Positions 1-6,464 of a DNA stretch of 10,116 bases are shown here, piece by piece. The stretch is from Gammaproteobacteria bacterium (GTDB taxonomy: Bacteria > Pseudomonadota > Gammaproteobacteria > Steroidobacterales > Steroidobacteraceae), in the NCBI GenBank assembly GCA_030830595.1, contig JAURMS010000070.1, forward strand, positions 1-10,116. Reading direction: 5' to 3'. The notes beneath the pieces were generated by a model. That model had not been told where the DNA came from, made no database searches, and saw only the letters and a program-made list of their open reading frames with translations. A program made the translations under genes and the position numbers. Position 1 is the first letter of the stretch. The number at the start of each line of letters is the position of its first letter.

Positions 1-495
1 ACCCTTCACCGCATCAGCCATCCTGGTGGAGCGCCACAGTCCTACTCCGCGCATCAGGTGGACGCCAATTCACCTACATGCACCGGGCTGCCGCGCGGCG
101 ATTTCATCTATTCGAAAGACACCATCGGGGTGACGGAGGGCGGGAGCAGCGGAGCGCCGGTGCTCAACGGTTCCGGGGAAGTGGTGGGCCAGCTTTATGG
201 AGGCTGCGGATACGACATCAATAACACCTGCAACGTCGATGCCAATTGGACTGTGGACGGAGCTTTTTCGGCTTATTTCAGCCAGGTCAGCCAGTACCTC
301 GACCCTCAGCCGAGCAATTGCACGCCCTCCACAGAGATTTGCGATGGGCTGGACAATAACTGTGACGGCCAGATCGACGAGGGCGATGTCTGTGGAGGGG
401 GCAATGGGCTGCCCACGGGCTCCGCCTGCAACGTCAACAGCGATTGCGCCTCCAATAGCTGCAAGGGCAAGCCGGGCGCCAAGGTCTGCAAGTAA
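1..495 (+). CDS. Secreted trypsin-like serine protease, C-terminal part with MopE-type motif (5' truncated)
   Basis: The frame is open from base 1 and runs off the left edge, so only the C-terminal 164 residues are present. The GTG at 58 is an internal Val. The stretch HRISHPGGAPQSYS near the start and GVTEGGSSGAPVLN (bases 127-168) match the lysyl-endopeptidase/glutamyl-endopeptidase branch of trypsin-like proteases. The catalytic Ser is the second Ser of GGSSGAP (bases 148-150). His and Asp of the triad must lie upstream. After the protease fold comes CDGLDNNCDGQIDEGDVC (bases 340-393), the Cys/Asp-rich motif of MopE-like proteins. A Gly-rich linker follows, then a tail with five cysteines (CNVNSDCASNSCKG, then KVCK). 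These tails occur on exported proteins, so secretion is inferred although the signal peptide is outside the window. The tail may be cleaved or may anchor or stabilise the enzyme. The substrate is unknown. Confidence 0.85.
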   Translation, partial: TLHRISHPGGAPQSYSAHQVDANSPTCTGLPRGDFIYSKDTIGVTEGGSSGAPVLNGSGEVVGQLYGGCGYDINNTCNVDANWTVDGAFSAYFSQVSQYLDPQPSNCTPSTEICDGLDNNCDGQIDEGDVCGGGNGLPTGSACNVNSDCASNSCKGKPGAKVCK

Positions 496-498
496 ACG

Positions 499-1863
499 TC
501 AGGCGTCGCCCGTGACTCGCGCCCTCAGCCGGCCACGGGCGAGCCTGACCTCGATGTCGGACCCCACCGGGGCCTTGGCCGGATCGGTGACCACCGACGG
601 GCCTGGGCCGGTCGTAACGATGGCGTAGCCGCGCTCGAGGGTGGCCAGGGGGCTCACACCGTTCAGGGCCCGGGCCAGTTCGGCCACCTTGTCCCGTCGC
701 CTGTTCAAGAGGTGCTGGAGGGTCGGTGCCAGTCGGGCCTCGACCAGCAACAAACGCTGCTGCACCCCGGCAAGTTGCGATCGTGGGGAGTGGGCAGCGA
801 GTTCGGCCCGCCTGACCGCCAGCTGCTGGGCCCGGATGTCGAGTCCGGATCGTATGGCGTCGGTGAGGCGCATCTGGAGTTCGTCCAGCGACTGGATCTT
901 CTGCTCCACCAGGACGGCCGGGTGCAGCTGGCGCAGGCGCTTGTCGTACCAGGCCAGGTCCTCGCGCAGCCGGTCCCTCAAACGCTGCCAGGCTTTTTCG
1001 AGGCGCGTTGTGGTACCCAGAACCTGCTGCAGCCAGTCGCAGGCATCGGGGGCCACCAGCTCTGCGGCGGCCGACGGGGTGGGTGCACGGACGTCTGCCA
1101 CCAGGTCGGCAATGGTGATGTCGACTTCATGTCCCACTGCGGAGACCACTGGAATGGGGCAGGCGGCGATCGCCCGAGCCACCCGCTCCTCATTGAAGGC
1201 CCACAGGTCCTCCAGCGACCCGCCGCCCCGGCCCACGATCAGCACGTCGACCTCGGCCCGTCTCCCTGCGAGGTCGATGGCGGTGGCGATCTGTTCACCG
1301 GCCCCGTCTCCCTGCACGGGAACGGGGTAGACCACCACCGGGATCGCTGGAAAGCGCCGTCCCAGCACCTGCAGGATGTCCCGGATCGCGGCCCCCGTTG
1401 CAGAGGTGACCACGCCGATGGCGCTGGGCAAGGGGGGCAGGGGGCGCTTTCGAGTAGTCTCGAACAGTCCTTCGGCGGCCAGTTGACGCTTCAGGGCCTC
1501 GAAGCGGCGGCGAAGTTCCCCCTCACCGGCCGCCTCCAGGTGTTCGATGACCAGCTGGAATTCACCTCGCGGCTCGTAAAGTCCCACCCGGGCCCGAACC
1601 AACACCTGCATCCCATCCCTCGGCACCAGGTCCAGCCTGGCATTGCGCTGGCGAAACATGGCACAGCGGACCTGGGCGCCTTCGTCTTTCAGGGAAAAAT
1701 ACCAGTGGCCGGAGGCGGGCCTGGCCAGGTTGGAGAGTTCCCCTTCCAGCCAGATGGAGCCCAGGCTGCCCTCCAGCAGGCCGCGGACCTCTCGATTGAG
1801 CCGGGAGACCGAGTAGACCTCCCGGTCCTTGACCGGCAGCTTGGGAATCACGGTGTTGGACAT
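499..1863 (-). CDS. xseA: Exodeoxyribonuclease VII large subunit
   Basis: This is the catalytic subunit of ExoVII, which degrades single-stranded DNA to oligonucleotides from both ends and acts with several small XseB subunits. XseB is not in the window. The 454 residues match the usual length (E. coli about 456). An N-terminal OB-fold (about residues 15-110: YSVSRLNREVR, IWLEGELSNLARPASGHWYFSLKD) is followed by the nuclease domain with GVVTSATGAAIRDI (150-163), GRGGGSLEDLWAFNEE (211-226) and SAVGHEVDITIADLVADVRA (241-260). A long charged helical region and a C-terminal LERGYAIV motif follow. I chose the ATG at 1863 (MSNTVIPK) over the in-frame TTG at 1878, because the TTG falls inside the shared -10 region. 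No Shine-Dalgarno sequence is visible before 1863. The gene is divergent from guaB and convergent with the protease gene, with only three bases between stop codons. Confidence 0.96.
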   Translation of the reverse strand: MSNTVIPKLPVKDREVYSVSRLNREVRGLLEGSLGSIWLEGELSNLARPASGHWYFSLKDEGAQVRCAMFRQRNARLDLVPRDGMQVLVRARVGLYEPRGEFQLVIEHLEAAGEGELRRRFEALKRQLAAEGLFETTRKRPLPPLPSAIGVVTSATGAAIRDILQVLGRRFPAIPVVVYPVPVQGDGAGEQIATAIDLAGRRAEVDVLIVGRGGGSLEDLWAFNEERVARAIAACPIPVVSAVGHEVDITIADLVADVRAPTPSAAAELVAPDACDWLQQVLGTTTRLEKAWQRLRDRLREDLAWYDKRLRQLHPAVLVEQKIQSLDELQMRLTDAIRSGLDIRAQQLAVRRAELAAHSPRSQLAGVQQRLLLVEARLAPTLQHLLNRRRDKVAELARALNGVSPLATLERGYAIVTTGPGPSVVTDPAKAPVGSDIEVRLARGRLRARVTGDA

Positions 1864-1869
1864 CGGCCG

Positions 1870-1875
1870 ATGATA
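1870..1875 (-). promoter_or_regulatory. Candidate -10 for xseA, overlapping the guaB -10
   Basis: Read on the minus strand, the bases are TATCAT, five of six matches to TATAAT. They share two bases with the plus-strand TACAAT. Normal spacing from this -10 would place the transcription start at about 1863, which is the xseA ATG itself, so the transcript would be leaderless or nearly so. The absence of a ribosome binding site fits this. No convincing -35 is seen, so this is tentative. Confidence 0.3.
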
Positions 1876-1879
1876 CAAT
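1871..1879 (+). promoter_or_regulatory. Extended -10 promoter for guaBA, with GC-rich discriminator
   Basis: TGATACAAT is an extended -10 (TGn followed by TACAAT, five of six matches to TATAAT), and I see no good -35 at 16-18 bp. The bases after it (GCGGCGC, 1880-1886) form a GC-rich discriminator, the kind associated with stringent (ppGpp) control, which is known for E. coli guaBA. A start near 1886 would give a leader of about 30 bases before the guaB ATG at 1917. No PurR-like operator was recognised. The assignment is from sequence match and position only. Confidence 0.55.
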
Positions 1880-1916
1880 GCGGCGCTTCATTCGGACCGC
1901 CCCGGGATCACCCCTC

Positions 1917-3386
1917 ATGCGTATCGTCCAGGAAGCACTGACCTTCGACGACGTCCTGCTCGTACCCGCACGTTCCGACGTGCTACCGCGCGACGTCGAC
2001 CTTTCCACCCAGCTCACCCGAAGCATCCGGCTCAACCTGCCGCTGGTTTCAGCGGCGATGGACACGGTTACCGAGGCGCGGCTGGCCATTGCGCTGGCTC
2101 AGGAGGGGGGCATCGGTATCGTTCACAAGAACCTTCCGGCGGCCGGCCAGGCCCGTGAGGTGGCCCGGGTCAAGAAGTATGAGAGCGGGGTCATCAAGGA
2201 TCCCATCACCGTCCGGCCTGAGGCCACCATTCGCGAGGTGATCGAACTCACCCGCGCCAAGGGCATTTCCGGCCTGCCGGTGACCAGCGACGGTAACAAG
2301 GTGGTGGGCATCATCACCCATCGCGACATCCGCTTCGAGGACCAGTTGGACCTGCCGGTGGCACAGGTGATGACGCCGCTGGAACGGCTGGTCACCGTTG
2401 GTGAACATGCCTCCCGCGAGGAGGTCCTGCTGAAGCTGCACCGCCACCGCATCGAGAAGGTGCCGGTGGTGGATGAAGCGGGCGTGCTGAAGGGCATGAT
2501 CACCGTCAAGGACATCCAGAAGGCCCGCGACTATCCACGTGCCTGCAAGGACGACCAGGGTCGCCTGCGCGTTGGCGCTGCGGTCGGCACCGGTGCGGAC
2601 ACCGCCGAGCGCGTGGCCGCCCTGGTGGAGGCGGGCGTCGATGTGGTGGTGGTCGACACCTCACATGGTCATTCGCGTGGCGTGCTGGACATGGTGGCGA
2701 AGATCAAGGGCGACTATCCAGCGCTGCAGGTGATTGGAGGCAACATCGTGACGGCCGAGGCGGCGCTCGATCTGGCTGCGGCCGGGGTGGATGGCGTGAA
2801 GGTCGGTATCGGTCCCGGCTCCATCTGCACCACCCGTATCGTGGCAGGCGTTGGCGTGCCTCAGGTGACGGCCGTGGCCAATGTTGCCGAGGCCCTCGCA
2901 AAGCAGGGCATCCCGCTCATCGCCGATGGTGGCGTGCGCTACTCGGGCGATATTGCCAAGGCCATCGCGGCAGGTGCCCACAGCATCATGATCGGCGGCC
3001 TGTTCGCCGGCACCGAGGAATCACCCGGCGAGGTGGAGTTGTACCAGGGCGCTTCCTATAAGTCCTACCGGGGCATGGGCTCACTGGGCGCGATGTCACA
3101 GCGGCACGGATCGAGCGATCGTTATTTCCAGGACGGCACCGACGAGCTCGAAAAACTGGTCCCGGAGGGTGTGGAAGGCCGCGTGCCCTACAAGGGCAGC
3201 CTGGTGGCCATCCTGCACCAGCTGACCGGGGGCCTGCGTGCGGCGATGGGCTACACGGGCAGCCGCAACATCGAGGAAATGCGCACCCGTCCCACCTTCG
3301 TGCGCATCACCGGCGCGGGCGTGCGCGAGAGTCACGTTCACGATGTGCGCATTACCAAGGAAGCACCCAACTATCGGGTGAGCTGA
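1917..3386 (+). CDS. guaB: Inosine-5'-monophosphate dehydrogenase
   Basis: This enzyme oxidises IMP to XMP with NAD+, the first committed step of guanine nucleotide synthesis in the cytoplasm, and usually forms tetramers or octamers. From the ATG at 1917 the protein has 489 residues (E. coli 488) and starts MRIVQEALTFDDVLLVPARS, the family's standard N-terminus. The frame also has an ATG at 1878, but it overlaps the -10 element and would add 13 unconserved residues. A GGGA at 1904-1907 is a weak ribosome binding site for 1917. The (beta/alpha)8 barrel is interrupted by two CBS domains at about residues 93-205, including VVGIITHRDIR and KGMITVKDI. Catalytic Cys304 lies in GPGSICTTR (299-307). 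ADGGVRYSGD (337-346) binds the IMP phosphate, YRGMGSLGAM (384-393) is the active-site region, and EGRVPYKG (420-427) carries the flap Arg. All key residues are intact. Confidence 0.98.
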   Translation: MRIVQEALTFDDVLLVPARSDVLPRDVDLSTQLTRSIRLNLPLVSAAMDTVTEARLAIALAQEGGIGIVHKNLPAAGQAREVARVKKYESGVIKDPITVRPEATIREVIELTRAKGISGLPVTSDGNKVVGIITHRDIRFEDQLDLPVAQVMTPLERLVTVGEHASREEVLLKLHRHRIEKVPVVDEAGVLKGMITVKDIQKARDYPRACKDDQGRLRVGAAVGTGADTAERVAALVEAGVDVVVVDTSHGHSRGVLDMVAKIKGDYPALQVIGGNIVTAEAALDLAAAGVDGVKVGIGPGSICTTRIVAGVGVPQVTAVANVAEALAKQGIPLIADGGVRYSGDIAKAIAAGAHSIMIGGLFAGTEESPGEVELYQGASYKSYRGMGSLGAMSQRHGSSDRYFQDGTDELEKLVPEGVEGRVPYKGSLVAILHQLTGGLRAAMGYTGSRNIEEMRTRPTFVRITGAGVRESHVHDVRITKEAPNYRVS

Positions 3387-3392
3387 GGCGCC

Positions 3393-4979
3393 ATGCAGCC
3401 CAGCACCAGTGACATCCATGCCGACCGGGTACTGATTCTCGATTTCGGCTCGCAGTACACCCAGCTGATCGCCCGTCGGGTTCGCGAACTCGGGGTGTAT
3501 TGCGAGATCCATCCCTGGGACGCAAGCGAGGACGAGCTCCTCGCCTTCGGCGCACGGGGCTATATCCTCTCTGGCGGTCCGGAGTCCGTCACCCAGTCCG
3601 GGTCCCCCGCGGTCCCGCGTGCGGTGCTGGAGGCGGGCAAACCCATCCTGGGCATCTGCTACGGCATGCAGACCCTCGCTGCAAGCCTCGGCGGCAGGGT
3701 CGAGCCCGGCGAGGTGCATGAGTTCGGTTATGCCGAGGTGCGCGCCCGCGGACACTCGGCGCTGCTGAAGGACATCGAGGATCGGGTGAATGCCGAGGGG
3801 CATGGCCTGCTTGATGTCTGGATGAGCCACGGCGATCGGGTGGTTGAATTGCCAGCCGGCTTCAAGGTGATTGCCTCCACGGGCGATGTGCCCATCGCGG
3901 GCATGGCGGACGAGTCACGCGCCATCTACGCCCTGCAGTTTCATCCGGAAGTGACCCATACCCGCCAGGGCCAGCGTATTTACGAGCGTTTCCTGCACGG
4001 GGTATGTGGCCTTGGCTCGGCGTGGACGGCCGGAAATATCATTGACGATGCCATCGAGCGCGTTCGCGCTCAGGTGGGGACTGGGCGTGTCCTGCTGGGA
4101 CTCTCCGGCGGGGTGGATTCCTCTGTCGTCGCCGCGCTGTTACATCGGGCGATCGGCGACCAGTTGACCTGCGTGTTCGTGGATCACGGCCTGCTGCGTC
4201 ACCAGGAAGGCGACCAGGTGATGCAGGTGTTTGCCATGAACCTTGGCGTCAAGGTCATCCGGGTCAACGCGGCGGATCGCTTCTATGGCGAGCTTGCCGG
4301 GGTCGACGACCCGGAAGCCAAGCGCAAGGTCATCGGCCGCCTGTTCATTGAGGTGTTCGAGGAGGAGGCTGGACGCATACAGAACGTCGACTTCCTGGCC
4401 CAGGGCACCATCTACCCGGACGTGATCGAGTCAGCGGGTGCTAAAACCGGCAAGGCACACGTCATCAAGAGCCATCACAACGTGGGTGGGCTGCCGGAGC
4501 GCATGCGCATGCAACTGGTGGAACCGCTGCGCGAGCTCTTCAAGGACGAGGTGCGACGCATCGGCCTGGAGCTCGGGTTGCCGGCCGACATGATTCACCG
4601 CCATCCGTTTCCTGGCCCAGGCCTCGGTGTGCGAATCCTCGGCGAGGTGACGCGCCAGGCCGCCGACACCCTCCGGCTCGCAGATCACATCTTCATTGAG
4701 GAGTTGCGGCGGGCAGGATGGTACGAGAAGACCAGCCAGGCCTTTGCGGTCTTTCTGCCTGTCAAGAGCGTCGGGGTGACCGGTGACGGTCGCCGTCACG
4801 AACCGGTGATTGCGCTGCGTGCCGTGGAGACGATCGATTTCATGACGGCACGCTGGGCCCACCTGCCCTATGAGCTGCTGGACGTGTGCTCGCGGCGAAT
4901 CGTCAATGAGGTGAAGGGCATATCCCGCGTGGTGTACGACGTGACCGGAAAACCGCCGGCGACCATTGAGTGGGAGTAG
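3393..4979 (+). CDS. guaA: GMP synthase (glutamine-hydrolysing)
   Basis: This enzyme converts XMP to GMP using ATP and glutamine, the step after GuaB. The 528 residues match the family (E. coli 525). The N-terminal class I glutamine amidotransferase domain (about 12-205) has the catalytic triad: Cys89 in GICYGMQ, and His184 and Glu186 in QFHPEVTH. The ATP pyrophosphatase domain (about 215-400) carries the P-loop SGGVDSS at 238-244. The C-terminal dimerisation domain (about 400-528) holds HPFPGPGLGVR and ends GKPPATIEWE, identical to the E. coli ending. The ATG lies six bases after the guaB stop, and a GAGG overlapping that stop (3385-3388) is the likely ribosome binding site, four bases from the start. 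This indicates an operon with translational coupling. No truncation or missing residue was seen. Confidence 0.98.
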   Translation: MQPSTSDIHADRVLILDFGSQYTQLIARRVRELGVYCEIHPWDASEDELLAFGARGYILSGGPESVTQSGSPAVPRAVLEAGKPILGICYGMQTLAASLGGRVEPGEVHEFGYAEVRARGHSALLKDIEDRVNAEGHGLLDVWMSHGDRVVELPAGFKVIASTGDVPIAGMADESRAIYALQFHPEVTHTRQGQRIYERFLHGVCGLGSAWTAGNIIDDAIERVRAQVGTGRVLLGLSGGVDSSVVAALLHRAIGDQLTCVFVDHGLLRHQEGDQVMQVFAMNLGVKVIRVNAADRFYGELAGVDDPEAKRKVIGRLFIEVFEEEAGRIQNVDFLAQGTIYPDVIESAGAKTGKAHVIKSHHNVGGLPERMRMQLVEPLRELFKDEVRRIGLELGLPADMIHRHPFPGPGLGVRILGEVTRQAADTLRLADHIFIEELRRAGWYEKTSQAFAVFLPVKSVGVTGDGRRHEPVIALRAVETIDFMTARWAHLPYELLDVCSRRIVNEVKGISRVVYDVTGKPPATIEWE

Positions 4980-5005
4980 GATTTACGTAATAAATCCCAG
5001 TTTTT
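4979..5005 (+). terminator. Weak intrinsic terminator candidate after guaA
   Basis: GGATTTA (4979-4985) and TAAATCC (4991-4997) form a perfect 7-bp stem with a five-base loop, followed three bases later by TTTTT (5001-5005). The stem has only two G:C pairs at its base, so it may terminate poorly or be incidental. Its position directly at the guaA stop supports the call. Confidence 0.35.
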
Positions 5006-5031
5006 GACCTCCATCGCTTACATTACGCGCA

Positions 5032-5328
5032 ATGAAAAGCCGCCAACGGCGCGACGCTGCGCCTCCTGAGTCCACAGACGCCAAGTCGATCGATGAGCTG
5101 TATGGCCTGGAGCCGATATTTGAACCTGGTGATACCTCCGATGTACCCACGAGGCTGGTCAGGCTGCAGTGTCCGTACTGCGGCGAGACCATCGACACCC
5201 TCATGGATTTGTCTTCAGGGTCGTTTCGCTACATCGAAGACTGTCAGGTGTGCTGTCAGCCGATTGAGATGACTGGCGAAGTGGATGCAGAGGGTGCCCT
5301 GATTGCCGTCTCTGCCGATCGAAGCTAG
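5032..5328 (+). CDS. CPXCG-motif cysteine-rich small protein
   Basis: This 98-residue protein belongs to the CPXCG-motif cysteine-rich family seen in many gammaproteobacteria, whose function is not known to me. The core is CPYCGE (Cys47, Cys50) followed after 20 residues by RYIEDCQVCCQPIEM (Cys71, Cys74, Cys75). Two CxxC pairs suggest a zinc ribbon. The protein has no signal peptide and is probably cytoplasmic. The family core is about 60 residues, so the first 40 or so residues (charged, Pro-rich) are an extension. The ATG at 5032 has no visible ribosome binding site, so the true start could be further in, but no better in-frame ATG exists before the Cys core. It lies 52 bases after guaA and 27 bases before the next gene. 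I could not identify a promoter. Confidence 0.85.
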   Translation: MKSRQRRDAAPPESTDAKSIDELYGLEPIFEPGDTSDVPTRLVRLQCPYCGETIDTLMDLSSGSFRYIEDCQVCCQPIEMTGEVDAEGALIAVSADRS

Positions 5329-5355
5329 AAGCACGCTGGTCCAGGGATAAGTTTG

Positions 5356-5589
5356 ATGCGGCGCGTGTCCAATGCTTTGAGCCCTAAAAAGCTGGTCCTC
5401 AGTAAGTGGACAGCCGTAGCCCCGCTGGGCAAGGACAAGCATTTCCTTGTGACCCGGGTCATCGAGCCAGTTCCTCCCGAAGGACCTATTGTGTCGGTGG
5501 AGATCGAGGCGGTTTTTTCGAGGCGCGTACAGGTGATTGCCTGGCGTCAGCTGACCGATCCCTCGCAATGGCGGAGGGGATGGGTGTGA
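5356..5589 (+). CDS. Small Trp-rich protein, TIGR02450 (DUF2389) type
   Basis: The 77-residue protein matches the small Trp-rich family I know as TIGR02450. It has LSPKKLVLSKWTAVAP near the start, then KDKHFLVTRVI, a short loop, SVEIEAVFSRRVQVIAWRQL, and a Trp-rich end (DPSQWRRGWV). Conserved tryptophans are at residues 18, 63, 72 and 76. The full length is normal for the family. There is no signal peptide or membrane segment, so it is likely cytoplasmic. I chose the ATG at 5356 over the TTG just before it, because AGGGA at 5343-5347 sits eight bases upstream. The role of the family is not known to me. It may be cotranscribed with the CPXCG gene 27 bases upstream, but neither protein suggests a pathway for the other. 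Confidence 0.85.
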   Translation: MRRVSNALSPKKLVLSKWTAVAPLGKDKHFLVTRVIEPVPPEGPIVSVEIEAVFSRRVQVIAWRQLTDPSQWRRGWV

Positions 5590-5643
5590 TGCATTGGCTC
5601 GTCCATGCCTGGAATCACCCTTTGCTGTATGGAGAACTGCAAA

Positions 5644-6240
5644 ATGCCTGGCATGTACAAGACTCTGCTTTCTTCTGTCTTTTTGACGGCGCTCGCCAGC
5701 CCCATCTGCGCGGCCGACGCGCCGGCCACTGAGTTCCTTGCCAGCATCGCCGCCATGTGCGGCAACGCCTATGGCGGGCGCATCGTCGCTAATGAGCCCG
5801 TGCAGGCAGACGATGCGTTCGAGGGCAAGGCGCTGGTGATGCACGTGCGCACATGTGAGCCGGGGCGGGTGCTCGTGCCGTTTCATGTCGGCGACGACCA
5901 CTCACGCACCTGGGTGCTCACCCTCCAAGTCGATCATCTGCGCCTGAAGCATGACCATCGTCACGAGGATGGCAGTGAGGACGAGCTCACTCAGTACGGG
6001 GGCGAGAGCACTACGCCTGGAACGGCCACTCGCCAGGAGTTTCCAGTAGATCAGTTCTCCAAAGACCTCTTCAATCGCACTGACCGTGCCGTCTCTACGC
6101 TGAATACCTGGGCGATGGAGGTGGTGCCGGGGCAGACGTTCACCTATGAACTGACGAGACCTTCTGGCCGGCTGTTTCGGGTGGAATTCGACCTGACGAA
6201 GACCGTGGATCTCCCGCCGGTGCCATGGGGATACGAATAG
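5644..6240 (+). CDS. Exported protein of unknown function with His/acidic stretch
   Basis: The 198-residue product begins MPGMYKTLLSSVFLTALASPICA, a standard Sec signal peptide with likely cleavage after Ala23 (ICA|AD), so it should be periplasmic or secreted. GGAG at 5631-5634, nine bases upstream, picks the ATG at 5644. An ATG at 5653 is the alternative, and an in-frame ATG at 5605 has no such site. The mature chain has two cysteines (39 and 71) that could form a disulfide, GDDHSRTW (83-90), and HDHRHEDGSED (103-113), which could bind metal. It has no transmembrane segment after the signal. The C-terminal half is rich in beta-type sequence (RLFRVEFDLTK). The sequence resembles a conserved uncharacterised family in gammaproteobacteria, but I cannot name a function. 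It is 54 bases after the Trp-rich gene and ends before a 224-bp gap. Confidence 0.8.
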   Translation: MPGMYKTLLSSVFLTALASPICAADAPATEFLASIAAMCGNAYGGRIVANEPVQADDAFEGKALVMHVRTCEPGRVLVPFHVGDDHSRTWVLTLQVDHLRLKHDHRHEDGSEDELTQYGGESTTPGTATRQEFPVDQFSKDLFNRTDRAVSTLNTWAMEVVPGQTFTYELTRPSGRLFRVEFDLTKTVDLPPVPWGYE

Positions 6241-6453
6241 CCGAGAATTCGCCACGCGCGAGTTTTCGATTTGGCTAAATACCGGCAGCGTGCTCCGCAT
6301 GCTGTAAAGCGCAGCCATCTTGATACCTGGGGCACGCACACTGTAATTCTTGGCAATCCTGTCAACATCCTCGAAGGCCATGGCGTCTAGCTTGAGCCGC
6401 GTGCGACGCTTGGCGAAATGGCGCAGCCCGCCAGCGTTCATCGGATGGGGCAT
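6241..6453 (-). pseudogene. Unexplained minus-strand coding-like frame, possible gene remnant
   Basis: The gap between the exported protein and the MFS gene holds a minus-strand open frame of about 70 codons. It includes RRTRLKLDAMAFEDVDRI and KNYSVRAPGIKMAALYSMR. Third positions are mostly G or C and the amino acids look like real protein, with alternating charged and hydrophobic residues. The frame stays open into both neighbouring genes (leftwards to 5902), but there it is only antisense to well-supported genes. The ATG at 6453 lacks a ribosome binding site and lies inside a palindrome, and the frame is also open upstream of it, so it may not be a true start. I do not recognise a family. 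It could be a truncated remnant, a small overlapping gene, or chance in GC-rich DNA. Confidence 0.3.
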
Positions 6454-6456
6454 CCG
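6442..6456. repeat. Perfect hairpin just before the MFS start
   Basis: CGGATG (6442-6447), a GGG loop and CATCCG (6451-6456) make a perfect 6-bp inverted repeat nine bases before the GTG at 6465. No T-run follows on either strand, so it is not an intrinsic terminator. It could be an operator half-site pair or an mRNA hairpin that affects ribosome access to the G-rich stretch at 6456-6460. Confidence 0.4.
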
Positions 6457-6464
6457 GGGGTATT

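Noticed and set aside
58..495. Reading the first gene as a complete 145-residue protein starting at 58
   Set aside because: The codon at 58 is GTG without a ribosome binding site, and the same frame upstream of it encodes protease sequence (HRISHPGGAPQSYS), so the gene begins outside the window.
1878..1916. Longer guaB start at the ATG at 1878
   Set aside because: It overlaps the -10 element and adds residues (MRRFIRTAPGSPL) absent from the family. MRIVQEALTFDDVLLVP at 1917 is the standard N-terminus.
712..1941. Long plus-strand open frame of 409 codons opposite xseA
   Set aside because: It is antisense to a gene with all family motifs. Its translation is rich in Gln, His and Gly with no domain, as expected for a shadow frame in GC-rich DNA.
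3096..3830. Minus-strand open frame of 244 codons across the guaB-guaA junction
   Set aside because: It is antisense to two intact, strongly conserved genes and spans their boundary, with no recognisable domain.
5215..5901. Minus-strand open frame of 228 codons opposite the three small genes
   Set aside because: It covers parts of three plus-strand genes that have family matches or a signal peptide and ribosome binding sites. The translation is His/Arg-rich and has no recognisable motif.
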